A stretch of 20,923 nt of DNA from an uncultured Anaerococcus sp. (GTDB lineage: Bacteria; Bacillota; Clostridia; Tissierellales; Peptoniphilaceae): positions 1 through 20,923 of the forward strand of contig CALTXP010000025.1 of the NCBI GenBank assembly GCA_943913325.1, written 5' to 3'. A model generated the notes under the pieces. That model was not told the DNA's origin and did no database searches. It saw only the letters and a list, made by a program, of their open reading frames with translations. The position numbers were made by a program, and so were the translations under genes. Below, piece after piece: positions 8,695 to 16,126 of the stretch (positions within the stretch are counted from its first letter, which is position 1; the number at the start of each line of letters is the position of its first letter).

Positions 8695-9846
8695 TTATTT
8701 ATCTGAAACTACTTCTACTTCTCCATTACCCAATGGTCTCCAGAGCTCTTTTACTAGATCATCAGTACTTTTTGAATCATCAATTATACCAGCTTCTTTG
8801 TAATCATCGAAGTAGCTTCTAATTGTTTCTTCTCCATCTTTATTCTTTAGTGAGTAATCATACGCCTTAAGAAGATCTATAGCAACATCTTGATCACCCT
8901 CAGCCATATTATTTTCTTGAAGTAGTTTTACAGATTCTTCTGGATTTTCTTGAGCATACTCATTACCCTTTTCAATAGCTTCGCCTACAACTTCTGCTAG
9001 CATTGGGTTCTCATCAACAAAGTCTTTATTAAAGGCTGTTACACAGCAAACTTCTTTACCAAAGTCATCATCATTTGTAAGTGATCTAATAGGTCTTATT
9101 TTACCACTTTTTAAGAACTCTTGAGCAAATTGATCATCTAAAACTGCCCCTTGAATCTCACCACTTTCTAGAGATTGAATTACAGCAGATTGATCAACAG
9201 GCTTTACATTAACATCATCTGGGTCAATATCATCATGTATTAAAAATCTTATTAGCGTATTGTGTCCACCATTTCCAATACCATTTGTTACTGCAACATC
9301 CTTACCTATAAGATCTGAAGTTTTTTGAAACTCTTTCTTTTCATCAAGTACATATAGTGATTTACATCCTGAGTGAGATGCTGTTGAGAAGACATAGTTA
9401 AGTCCCTTTGTAGCTGGTACTATTAAGGAACCAAATTCTCCAGTCATAACATCTATTTGTCCACTTGATAGGGCATCCTTACCATTTTTTGTATTGACAA
9501 ATTTTACATCAATTCCCCTATCTTTATAATAGCCATTGATGTCTGCAAGATTTTGTCCTGCCATGCATAAGCCACCATCAAAACCAATTTTAATAGTTGT
9601 ACCATATCTTGGTTCTTTTTCTATAGAGTCAGCTTTTTTGCTTGCATCTTTATTTTCACTTTTATCAGCATTATTATCTGTCTTTGCTGTATTATCTTCT
9701 TTTTTAGATGTATTGTTTTCTTCTTTTGACTCTGTTTGTTCTGTTTTAGGTATATTATTGTCATCTGCATTTTCGTTATTTTTTACACATCCTGTAAGGG
9801 TAACTCCACCTAATAATAATAAAGCTAAAATTTTGTTATTTTTCAT
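8695..9846 (-). CDS. ABC importer substrate-binding lipoprotein, NitT/TauT-like with Cys/His clusters
   Basis: The 383-residue secreted lipoprotein starts with a signal peptide ending in lipobox LTGC, so Cys20 should be lipidated. An acidic/lysine linker (21-78) is followed by an SsuA/NMT1-like bilobed binding domain (about 82-375): IKIGFDGGLCMAGQNLADING, then ALSSGQIDVMTGEFGSL, then a second lobe with SLESGEIQGAVLDD. It would capture a small ligand for the adjacent permease. Unusual for a sulfonate binder, the mature domain has Cys94, His158-x-x-Cys161 and Cys267-Cys268, all in stretches that normally line or border the ligand cleft. The operon sits behind a Cys-type T-box, suggesting a sulfur-containing ligand (alkanesulfonate, taurine, cysteine derivative), though metal or thiol chemistry is possible. 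ATTAGGAGAG precedes the ATG. Confidence 0.88.
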   Translation of the reverse strand: MKNNKILALLLLGGVTLTGCVKNNENADDNNIPKTEQTESKEENNTSKKEDNTAKTDNNADKSENKDASKKADSIEKEPRYGTTIKIGFDGGLCMAGQNLADINGYYKDRGIDVKFVNTKNGKDALSSGQIDVMTGEFGSLIVPATKGLNYVFSTASHSGCKSLYVLDEKKEFQKTSDLIGKDVAVTNGIGNGGHNTLIRFLIHDDIDPDDVNVKPVDQSAVIQSLESGEIQGAVLDDQFAQEFLKSGKIRPIRSLTNDDDFGKEVCCVTAFNKDFVDENPMLAEVVGEAIEKGNEYAQENPEESVKLLQENNMAEGDQDVAIDLLKAYDYSLKNKDGEETIRSYFDDYKEAGIIDDSKSTDDLVKELWRPLGNGEVEVVSDK

Positions 9847-10181
9847 ATTATACTCTCCTAATTAAAATTACTCATCTCAGTAACTGCTATTTTCTAACCC
9901 TATAATATCAAAATCTTCATATATAAAATCCACTTTTTGAAAATAAACTTCTAAAATATTATTATTTTCATTATATAGGATTTTATAACAATTATCTCAC
10001 TACAGTTTTATTTATGATGAGCTTATACATAATCTTGATTTCTATAGCAAGTTGATATACTAGTCTATGTATTTTAACTAATAACAGGCAGATAGACTAA
10101 AGCCTATTATCATATCAGTAGAAATCATTCTTATAACTTTCATGCTTTATATTTATCCTTTCTATATATTCATGAACATAT
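9847..10181 (-). other. Long non-coding leader between T-box and binding-protein gene, with nested inverted repeats
   Basis: About 335 bases separate the T-box terminator from the first importer gene. All forward frames of the transcript are broken by stops. The only reading frame with a ribosome-site-like sequence is a 21-codon one (ATG at 10143, AGAAAGGA before it). The minus-strand RNA can form a nested stem: TGATTTCTA (10119-10127) with TAGAAATCA (10036-10044), GATAT (10112-10116) with ATATC (10054-10058), and TAGTCTAT (10092-10099) with ATAGACTA (10061-10068), closing a 23-base loop. I do not recognise the fold. It could be a second regulatory element, an RNA-stability structure, or the remnant of a small foldback element. 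Confidence 0.5.
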
Positions 10182-10213
10182 AAAAAAACCTCGCCCTTAG
10201 AAAGGACGAGGTT
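10182..10213 (-). terminator. T-box riboswitch terminator hairpin
   Basis: On the minus strand a 12-bp stem (arms 10202-10213 and 10187-10198, three-base loop, one G-U pair) is followed by seven T residues (complement of 10182-10188). The T-box sequence directly before it can compete for the 5' arm, so this is the conditional terminator of the leader. Confidence 0.93.
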
Positions 10214-10411
10214 ATCGTGGTTCCACCTTAATTTATTTTAAGAAAATCTTAAAACCTTAATGTACTTAACGGGTACAAGCGTTATAGCCTACTTAATTCG
10301 GTATAAAACTCAAAGATGCACTTCCATAGATCTTTCAATGATTATTCTCAGCTTACTAATCTCTCTGTATAAGAAAATATCCATGTACTCTTCTTATCGA
10401 TGTTATTCATG
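10182..10411 (-). ncRNA. T-box leader (riboswitch), predicted specifier UGC = tRNA-Cys
   Basis: Minus-strand leader of the ABC importer operon. The 14-nt T-box at 10216-10229 reads AAGGTGGAACCACG (consensus AGGGTGGNACCGCG). Stem I shows the usual marks: AAGAAGAGTA, CAGAGAG, a distal GATTA/TAATC hairpin with GCTGAGAA in its loop, and the specifier strand GGAAGTGCATCTTTGAG. The codon followed by the conserved purine and UCUUUGAG is TGC (10318-10320), cysteine. Independently, the T-box base that pairs with the tRNA discriminator is A, calling for U73, which tRNA-Cys has. The other reading frames (AGU Ser, GUG Val) would need tRNAs with G73 or A73. Uncharged tRNA-Cys should stabilise the antiterminator and switch on the importer. 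The specifier was read by eye, without a covariance model. Confidence 0.9.
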
Positions 10412-10418
10412 TATGATA

Positions 10419-10446
10419 AATATACCATATGAAAATTTACTGTCAA
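10419..10446 (-). promoter_or_regulatory. Promoter of the T-box / ABC importer operon
   Basis: On the minus strand a perfect TTGACA -35 (10441-10446) is followed after 16 bases by TATATT (10419-10424) with an extended TGG just before it. The start point should be near 10411, right where Stem I of the T-box begins. It diverges from the metallophosphoesterase promoter about 70 bases away. Confidence 0.8.
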
Positions 10447-10512
10447 GAGTTATTTTTATAATATTTTGTAACTAAAATAACTCTATAAAAATATGTATAA
10501 ATAATATAAGTA

Positions 10513-10540
10513 TTTAACTAAATTTAAATGCTGGTATACT
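10513..10540 (+). promoter_or_regulatory. Promoter of the metallophosphoesterase gene
   Basis: TATACT at 10535-10540 with extended -10 element TGG, and a weak TTTAAC -35 at 10513-10518 (16-base spacer). Transcription would start near 10547, giving a leader of about 24 nt. Confidence 0.6.
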
Positions 10541-10570
10541 ATTTGTAGGTAAAAATTTATAGAGGTAAAG

Positions 10571-12706
10571 ATGAATTTACAAAATATAGATAAATTTGAT
10601 ATATCAATTATCAGCGATCCTCACGTATTAAGCTATGATTTGATAGCTGATACTAAAGATTTTGAAAAAGAAATAAAAATAGATAGGAAACTTCTAGTTG
10701 AAAGTGAGGCACTCTTAAAAGAAGCTATATCCATGATAGAAACTGTAGAAAGTAAGTTTCTATTTTTACCAGGCGACTTAGTAAAAGATGGTGAATATAT
10801 TTCTCACGAAATTGTAAAAAAATATTTACTCGAGTGGAAAAATAAAAAAAATAATCGAGAAATATTTATGGTTCCTGGAAATCACGATATTAACAATCAT
10901 AGGTCTTATGATTTTAAAAAAGATAGAAAAACAAAAAATATAAATCCAAAAGAATTCTATGATCTATATTCATTCATTTATGAAAATCCTTATGTACTTG
11001 AAATGTATAAGGATTCAGATATTTTTAAAGATTATTTATACAAGGTCAATATAAACTTTGAAAGAGAAAAAAAATATAGTTATTATGCTCATGGCTACTT
11101 CTCCTATGTTTCAAGAATACCTAGTAAGGAAAATACTAGTGGGCTAACAATAATATGTCTAGATACATCAATATATTCAGCTGATACAGAGCAAAATCAT
11201 AAAGATGGTAGAGAAAATATACCTGGATCTGTTAGCTTAGAGCAAATGCGTTGGACTGTGGAAAAAATAGAAGAAGCTAAATCTCGCAAGGATTTAATAT
11301 TTGTAATGGCTCACCATGCCTTTGTTCCTAATTTTAGAAATCAAGAGCTGGTTTTTTCTCCATTTATAATTAAAGAGTGGCGTACAAAGTTTAATGATTA
11401 CGATAAAAGAATAAATAATAAGACGCCAATAGAAGTCTTAGCTGATAATGGAGTTGAGTTTATATTTACAGGTCATCTACACGAAAATGGTACTGCAAAA
11501 TACACTTCTGAAATGGGAAATGTTATATATGATGTTCAAACAGGATCAACTGTGACCTATCCCCTACCTATAAGACATATTAAAATAATTAATAAGGTTG
11601 AAGAAAATAAAGCTTATGAGGTTTATATAAAAACCGAATTAATCAAGAAGTTCACCTACAAAAATTTAACAAATGAAATAGAAGTTATAGATGATGCTAT
11701 TAATTACACTCTAAATAAACAACTATCATTCATGGATGTGCTCCATAATTATATTAGAATTCAAGTTAATAATCCAAAATTTGCTCATTTTGATATTCAA
11801 AATGAAGTCCTTAAGTATGCGAGGGATTATTTAGGAAAAGATATACCAAGTCATGGCTATATGAATCAAATAGTCTTTCCCCTACTAATAGAAGATAGAT
11901 TTCCAGTATTAAAAAGACATATAGGAAAAATAGATGTAATAAAGCTAAATGGTGAATATGAGTTTAAGATTAGAGCCATAAAAAATACCTTACATATAAA
12001 AGCAAGTAATATCGAAGCTGCAATCGATATAGTCTTAGATCAAATTAAAAATAAGATACTTATTCCTTATAATATTATAAGATATTGGGATAAAATAGTA
12101 GATAAAGCTTGGCAAATGCCGATAGATGATGATGGTAATACATTTTGTGACTTTGTAAATTATATTTATCAATATAAGCCCTTAGGAGAAGAAGAAAGAC
12201 CAAAATATGTTTCTAGAATGATTGATAAACTAAATAATCCTGACTACGATATTATTGATAATTTATTAAATTATGTGGCAGATGAAATTAACGAAGCCTT
12301 TGATAAATTTACTAGTTCTATAAGGCTTGAAAAAGATGGAAGCAAGAATAAATTTTTTGATGATCTTATACAAACAAAAGGACTTACTTCAAGTTTAACA
12401 TATAAATATATGAAATATAAAGTCAACAACTTAAGAGATCTGCTTGATTTCTTTTCAAGATATCTTACAAAGAAAAAAAACTTAAGTGGTGTTGATCTAG
12501 CTAAAAGTATGGTTAAATCTAGATCAGTTAGAAAAGCTAAAGCAAACTTTTCAGATAAGATGTTTGGACAAACAAGTCTTAGAAAATTTGTTATAGATGT
12601 AGTTAACTCCATGAGCGAAGAAATGGTTGTGATTTATCAAAATGAATATTTAAATGAATTAGAAAAATACTTTAACTTTATAGAATATGATGATACAAAT
12701 AATTAA
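10571..12706 (+). CDS. Calcineurin-like metallophosphoesterase with large unassigned C-terminal region
   Basis: The 711-residue protein's N-terminal third is a calcineurin-like phosphoesterase with all five metal/active-site blocks: D16-x-H18 (SDPHVLS), GD at 68-69 (PGDLVKDGE), GNHD at 103-106, His248 (MAHHAFV) and GHLH at 301-304. It should use two metal ions to hydrolyse a phosphoester or diester; the substrate is unknown. Residues about 360-711 are helix-rich, charged and carry no motif I recognise. There is no signal peptide or membrane segment, so it is probably cytoplasmic. The start is ATG 10571 with GAGGTAAAG before it and its own promoter. It stands alone, divergent from the importer operon, with a foldback repeat 15 bases after its stop. 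Cyclic-nucleotide phosphodiesterase is one possibility, not shown. Confidence 0.88.
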   Translation: MNLQNIDKFDISIISDPHVLSYDLIADTKDFEKEIKIDRKLLVESEALLKEAISMIETVESKFLFLPGDLVKDGEYISHEIVKKYLLEWKNKKNNREIFMVPGNHDINNHRSYDFKKDRKTKNINPKEFYDLYSFIYENPYVLEMYKDSDIFKDYLYKVNINFEREKKYSYYAHGYFSYVSRIPSKENTSGLTIICLDTSIYSADTEQNHKDGRENIPGSVSLEQMRWTVEKIEEAKSRKDLIFVMAHHAFVPNFRNQELVFSPFIIKEWRTKFNDYDKRINNKTPIEVLADNGVEFIFTGHLHENGTAKYTSEMGNVIYDVQTGSTVTYPLPIRHIKIINKVEENKAYEVYIKTELIKKFTYKNLTNEIEVIDDAINYTLNKQLSFMDVLHNYIRIQVNNPKFAHFDIQNEVLKYARDYLGKDIPSHGYMNQIVFPLLIEDRFPVLKRHIGKIDVIKLNGEYEFKIRAIKNTLHIKASNIEAAIDIVLDQIKNKILIPYNIIRYWDKIVDKAWQMPIDDDGNTFCDFVNYIYQYKPLGEEERPKYVSRMIDKLNNPDYDIIDNLLNYVADEINEAFDKFTSSIRLEKDGSKNKFFDDLIQTKGLTSSLTYKYMKYKVNNLRDLLDFFSRYLTKKKNLSGVDLAKSMVKSRSVRKAKANFSDKMFGQTSLRKFVIDVVNSMSEEMVVIYQNEYLNELEKYFNFIEYDDTNN

Positions 12707-12721
12707 AATAGGGCTATTATA

Positions 12722-12839
12722 GAATGAACAATCGTCCCAAAATCATTAGAAGAATACAAGGAAAATCTTTATACCACTCTCGTAAAAAATTTCCTAATAA
12801 ACGCTTCTAGCTACGGGACGATAATTATTCATAGTTTTG
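12722..12839. repeat. MITE-like foldback repeat, copy A (about 118 bp)
   Basis: An imperfect palindrome between convergent genes. The outer arms are GAATGAACAATCGTCCC (12722-12738) and the matching GGGACGATAATTATTC; inner pairs are TAGAAG with CTTCTA and AGGAAA with TTTCCT. It shares three collinear exact blocks with the element at 20076-20245, in inverted orientation: 20 nt at 12820-12839, 14 nt at 12786-12799 and 13 nt at 12739-12751. It has no coding capacity. It may be a non-autonomous transposable element and could also act as a bidirectional terminator. Confidence 0.75.
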
Positions 12840-12922
12840 AAATATCCTCATTTTTTAACTAAAAACAAAAATGTATAAACATAGCAACAAGGACTAATAC
12901 TTTTGTTATAGTTATATTTTTT

Positions 12923-12954
12923 AGACTTTTTTAATACTATTTATAATAAAGTCT
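12923..12954. repeat. Small inverted repeat downstream of the DUF1846 gene
   Basis: AGACTTT (12923-12929) and AAAGTCT (12948-12954) form a 7-bp stem. Neither side has a clean T-run directly after the stem, so a terminator role is uncertain. Confidence 0.35.
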
Positions 12955-12993
12955 TACAATAGTTTTATTTATTTTATTTCTTAAGTATAAAAT

Positions 12994-14469
12994 TTAATAT
13001 CCACTATCATCAGTAAAAACTGGATCTTGAGTAAAGTTTAAGCCTAATTTTCTTAGTTCCCTCTTCTCACTATCATTTAATATAACGGTGCTATGAGCAT
13101 CGAGATTCTTAAGATTTTTAATCTCTTCTATAGCCATATGAGTAAGCGGATTTGTCGTTGCAGATATAGCAAGAGCTATTAACATTTCATTTATTGAAAG
13201 GGATGGCTCATTTTCGCCTAATGCTTTTGTTTTAAGATTTGAAACAGGCTCTATTATATGAGGGCTTAATAATAGGATATCATCATCAATTTTACCAAGT
13301 TTTTTAAGTGCATTTAAAATACAAGCTGCTGGTGCTGAGAATAGTTCAGATTTTTTTCCTCTCATTATTCTCCCATCCTCTAATTCGATCGCAAAGGATT
13401 CTTTACCAGTTATTTCTTCTTTTTCACGAGCTTTTACAGCAACTTTTCTATCTTCTGCTTTAAGATCAAGATTACTCATTAGAGTCTGGATCTTTTCTAC
13501 ACTTGTATGAGATTCCTTAGCAAATCTATAATCAACTAGAGAATTGTAATATCTTCTTATAATTTCTTCTTTACTAGCTTCTATTGCAGCATCCTCATCT
13601 ACTATACAAAAACCAACCATATTGACCCCCATATCAGTTGGGGATAGATATGGTGCTTGTCCCATAATTTTCTCTAGCATTCTTTTTAGTACGGGAAAGG
13701 CTTCTACATCTCTATTATAATTTACTGCAAGTTTTCCATATGCTTCTAAATGATATGGATCTATCATATTAACATCATTTAAGTTAGCTGTGGCAGCTTC
13801 ATAAGCTATATTTACTGGATGCATAAGCCCTAGATTCCATATAGGAAAAGTCTCAAATTTTGCATAAGAAGATCTTTTGCCATTTTTATAATCTAGATAC
13901 ATTTGAGAAAGACAAGTAGCCATTTTACCAGATCCTGGGCCTGGCCCTGTTACCACTACTAATTCTCTTTTAGTCTTTACATAGTTATTTTTTCCAAAGC
14001 CTTCTTCTGATAATATGTGATCTATATCATTTGGATATCCTTTAATATCATAAGTCCTATAATGACTAATTGATAAGTTATCAAGATACTTTTCAAACCT
14101 AATTGCTTTTTCTTGATAATTAAATTGAGTTATTATAATAGAACTTACAAAAAATCCTTTTTGTTCAAATGATTGTTTAAGTCTTATACTTTCAGTTTCA
14201 TAAGAAATCCCATTATCTCCTCTAATTTTGTTAGATTCTATATCATTAGCATTTATAGTTATAAGTATTTCTGTTCTATCCTTTAACTTATCAAGCATTT
14301 CTAATTTACTATCTGGCTTAAAACCAGGTAGAACTCTTGCAGCATGTTCATCATCAAAAAGTTTACCACCAAATTCTAAGTAAAGTTTATCAAAATGGCT
14401 AATTCTTTCTAGAATTTTTTCGGATTGTAATTTTATATATTTATCATTATCAAAAGCTAAATTTTTCAT
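12994..14469 (-). CDS. DUF1846 / UPF0371 family protein
   Basis: The 491-residue length and segments match the DUF1846 (UPF0371) family: the opening AFDNDKYIKLQSEKILERI, the FGGKLFDDEHAARVLPGF segment, ANDIESNKIRGD, and a glycine-rich loop GPGPGSGKMATCLSQMY (175-191) followed by WNLGLMHPVNIAYEAATANL. The loop resembles a P-loop, but I know of no established reaction for the family. The protein lacks signal peptide and membrane segments and should be cytoplasmic. The ATG at 14469 has a very strong GGAGGGG site and its own extended -10 promoter. It is a single-gene unit between the apbE terminator and the foldback repeat. The N-terminal 50 residues and glycine loop are the best identity evidence. 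Confidence 0.88.
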   Translation of the reverse strand: MKNLAFDNDKYIKLQSEKILERISHFDKLYLEFGGKLFDDEHAARVLPGFKPDSKLEMLDKLKDRTEILITINANDIESNKIRGDNGISYETESIRLKQSFEQKGFFVSSIIITQFNYQEKAIRFEKYLDNLSISHYRTYDIKGYPNDIDHILSEEGFGKNNYVKTKRELVVVTGPGPGSGKMATCLSQMYLDYKNGKRSSYAKFETFPIWNLGLMHPVNIAYEAATANLNDVNMIDPYHLEAYGKLAVNYNRDVEAFPVLKRMLEKIMGQAPYLSPTDMGVNMVGFCIVDEDAAIEASKEEIIRRYYNSLVDYRFAKESHTSVEKIQTLMSNLDLKAEDRKVAVKAREKEEITGKESFAIELEDGRIMRGKKSELFSAPAACILNALKKLGKIDDDILLLSPHIIEPVSNLKTKALGENEPSLSINEMLIALAISATTNPLTHMAIEEIKNLKNLDAHSTVILNDSEKRELRKLGLNFTQDPVFTDDSGY

Positions 14470-14490
14470 TTCCCCTCCATTATCTTTATT

Positions 14491-14499
14491 ATTATATCA
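14491..14499 (-). promoter_or_regulatory. Extended -10 promoter of the DUF1846 gene
   Basis: On the minus strand TGATATAAT (perfect TATAAT at 14491-14496 with TGn before it) lies just after the apbE terminator. The -35 region is T-rich and weak. The start would be near 14484, leaving a leader of about 15 nt. Confidence 0.55.
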
Positions 14500-14513
14500 A
14501 ATTATGAGTATAA

Positions 14514-14539
14514 ATAAAAAATCGGGAATTACCCCGATT
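14514..14539 (-). terminator. Rho-independent terminator of the five-gene operon
   Basis: On the minus strand AATCGGG and CCCGATT (plus-strand arms 14520-14526 and 14533-14539, six-base loop) form a 7-bp stem followed by a T-rich run. The hairpin starts inside the apbE stop codon. Confidence 0.88.
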
Positions 14540-15671
14540 AATCTTCTATATTCTTGTAGCCTTCTGTACGATATTCATTATAATCTTTATCAATCCAGAA
14601 AACTTCTGCTCCATACTTTTCAGCTATCTTTCTACCTGTTTTTATATCAACAATAAATAAATATGTGCTAAGTGCATCAGCTAAAGCTATATCATCATGA
14701 ATAACTGATACTGATTTAAAATACTGTGATGGGTAAAGTGTATCAGGATCTATTATATGATGATATACCTTTCCATCAACTTTAAAAAACCTTTGATAGT
14801 CTCCACTTGTTACTACTGAAGTATCTTTTAAATTAATTATACTGGAATAAGGATCTTTTGCAGAAAGGTCTGGGTTTTGAATAGCTATTTTAAACTCTCC
14901 ATTATTCTTGCTTGGATTATCACCAATTAGAACATCATCACCACCTACAGATAGTATGGCATGATTTAGGCCTTCCTTTTTAAGATTCTCTACTATTTTC
15001 TTTACTCCATATCCCTTAGCTATTGCCCCAACATCTATTCTAATATCTGGATCATCTATAAATACTGTACTATTTTCTTTATCTATAATAATCTTATCTA
15101 TATCATTATGACTAGAGGCTTCTTCCAAGGACTCTTTTTTAGGCAACTCTGCTTTTTTAGGATTCTTTATAGCTAATTCCCTTTCATTATGCCATAGATT
15201 TATGAGGCTACCAAGAGCTATATTAATTTTCCCATCTGATTTATAATAAAAATCTTTACAATATTCCAATAATTCAATAATGTCTTTATCTACTTTTACT
15301 GGCTTTTTTCCAGCATTTTTGTTAATAGTGCTAATATTATTTACTCCATTAAAACTATCGTAAGTATTATAAAGTTCGTTATATTTCTTAAGGTTTTTTT
15401 CTAAAATTTCCTTATATTTTTCAAATTCTTTTTCATCTTTAGTATATGCGAGAAATGTTGTAACGGTATCAAAATAATCATAATAAATAGTATCATATTT
15501 TATCAAACCATTTGAGCTTACAGCTGCTTTACCTTTTTTTTTCACTACCTTATTATTCTTATTTTCACTAATAGATATTTTTTTTTCATCTACTTTCAAA
15601 CTGTCATTTATTTGACAAGAAACTAAGCTTAGCATTAGTACTAAGCAAGTAATAATCTTTTTTAATTTCAT
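14538..15671 (-). CDS. apbE: ApbE-type FAD:protein FMN transferase (lipoprotein)
   Basis: The 377-residue predicted lipoprotein has lipobox LVSC with Cys19. ApbE attaches FMN from FAD to a Thr/Ser of extracytoplasmic flavoproteins such as RnfG/NqrC. Family blocks are all visible: YFDTVTTF near 66-73, DVGAIAKGYG (213-222), SVGGDDVLIG (241-250), TSGDYQRFF (288-296), HHIIDPDTLYPSQ (304-316) and the metal-site ALADALST (329-336). The start overlaps the UPF0158-like gene by four bases (ATGA) and a terminator follows at once. No recognisable flavinylated target (FMN-binding domain protein, Rnf subunit) is encoded in the window, so the client must lie elsewhere. Residues 20-55 are a Lys/Asn/Ser-rich linker. 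Confidence 0.93.
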   Translation of the reverse strand: MKLKKIITCLVLMLSLVSCQINDSLKVDEKKISISENKNNKVVKKKGKAAVSSNGLIKYDTIYYDYFDTVTTFLAYTKDEKEFEKYKEILEKNLKKYNELYNTYDSFNGVNNISTINKNAGKKPVKVDKDIIELLEYCKDFYYKSDGKINIALGSLINLWHNERELAIKNPKKAELPKKESLEEASSHNDIDKIIIDKENSTVFIDDPDIRIDVGAIAKGYGVKKIVENLKKEGLNHAILSVGGDDVLIGDNPSKNNGEFKIAIQNPDLSAKDPYSSIINLKDTSVVTSGDYQRFFKVDGKVYHHIIDPDTLYPSQYFKSVSVIHDDIALADALSTYLFIVDIKTGRKIAEKYGAEVFWIDKDYNEYRTEGYKNIED

Positions 15672-16126
15672 ATTTTATTTATATTTATGGTTTCCATATC
15701 CTTTTTAATTTTTATGCCTTCATCATCTGCCCAATAAAGGAGTATATCAGCAACAACTTTATTTCTAAAGTCATTATATTTTTCTTCTAAACCTAAAGAA
15801 TACACTGTATCCTTAAACTCTTCATGGGGAGAATACCCTTCTATATCATCTATGAATTGATCTTTTTCATATCTATCTAAGGTTTCTATGAATGCTTCTC
15901 TTAATTTTGCTTGATCTAAGGACTTTCTATCAGGCATAAGCACGTAATGTTCTATATCATTATCTATGTCTATATAATTTTCCATTATATCTTCTTCAGT
16001 TTGACCTTGATTAATTCTTATAAAATCTAAACTTTCCGTGTTAATCCATATAGACTTTAAATATGAATCCTCGTCTAGGAGGGTCCATTTTTCAACTAAC
16101 CAAGATAATTTAATTGGTTTTTTCAT
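15668..16126 (-). CDS. UPF0158-like small acidic protein
   Basis: The 152-residue cytoplasmic-looking protein is acidic and tryptophan-containing with no signal or membrane segment. Layout resembles UPF0158 proteins: an N-terminal KLSWLVEKW region describing a short strand-helix pair, a central acidic IDIDNDIEHYVLMPDR part, then FIETLDRYEKDQFIDDIEGYSPHEEFKDTVYSLGLEEKYNDFRNK and a C-terminal helix ADILLYWADDEGIKI, where UPF0158 members usually carry a W-E-G-I ending. The family has no established function. It overlaps glgB by 17 bases and apbE by four, so it is translationally coupled on both sides. I give the family name only as a likely match. Confidence 0.6.
   Translation of the reverse strand: MKKPIKLSWLVEKWTLLDEDSYLKSIWINTESLDFIRINQGQTEEDIMENYIDIDNDIEHYVLMPDRKSLDQAKLREAFIETLDRYEKDQFIDDIEGYSPHEEFKDTVYSLGLEEKYNDFRNKVVADILLYWADDEGIKIKKDMETININKI

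Noticed and set aside
10078..10143. A 21-codon minus-strand frame after the T-box (four Met codons, AGAAAGGA upstream)
   Set aside because: Too short to support as a gene and its ribosome site is set rather far away; kept only as a note in the leader finding.
10300..10335. Serine (AGU) or valine (GUG) as T-box specifier
   Set aside because: These frames would not be followed by the usual purine-UCUUUGAG spacing, and the T-box discriminator-pairing base A does not fit G73 (Ser) or A73 (Val).
10260..10475. A 71-codon plus-strand open frame
   Set aside because: It lies wholly on the reverse of the T-box leader and its promoter; it has no family resemblance and no good ribosome site.
12271..12612. 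Minus-strand frame opposite the metallophosphoesterase C-terminus
   Set aside because: Lies inside a clear plus-strand gene; no motif or ribosome site.
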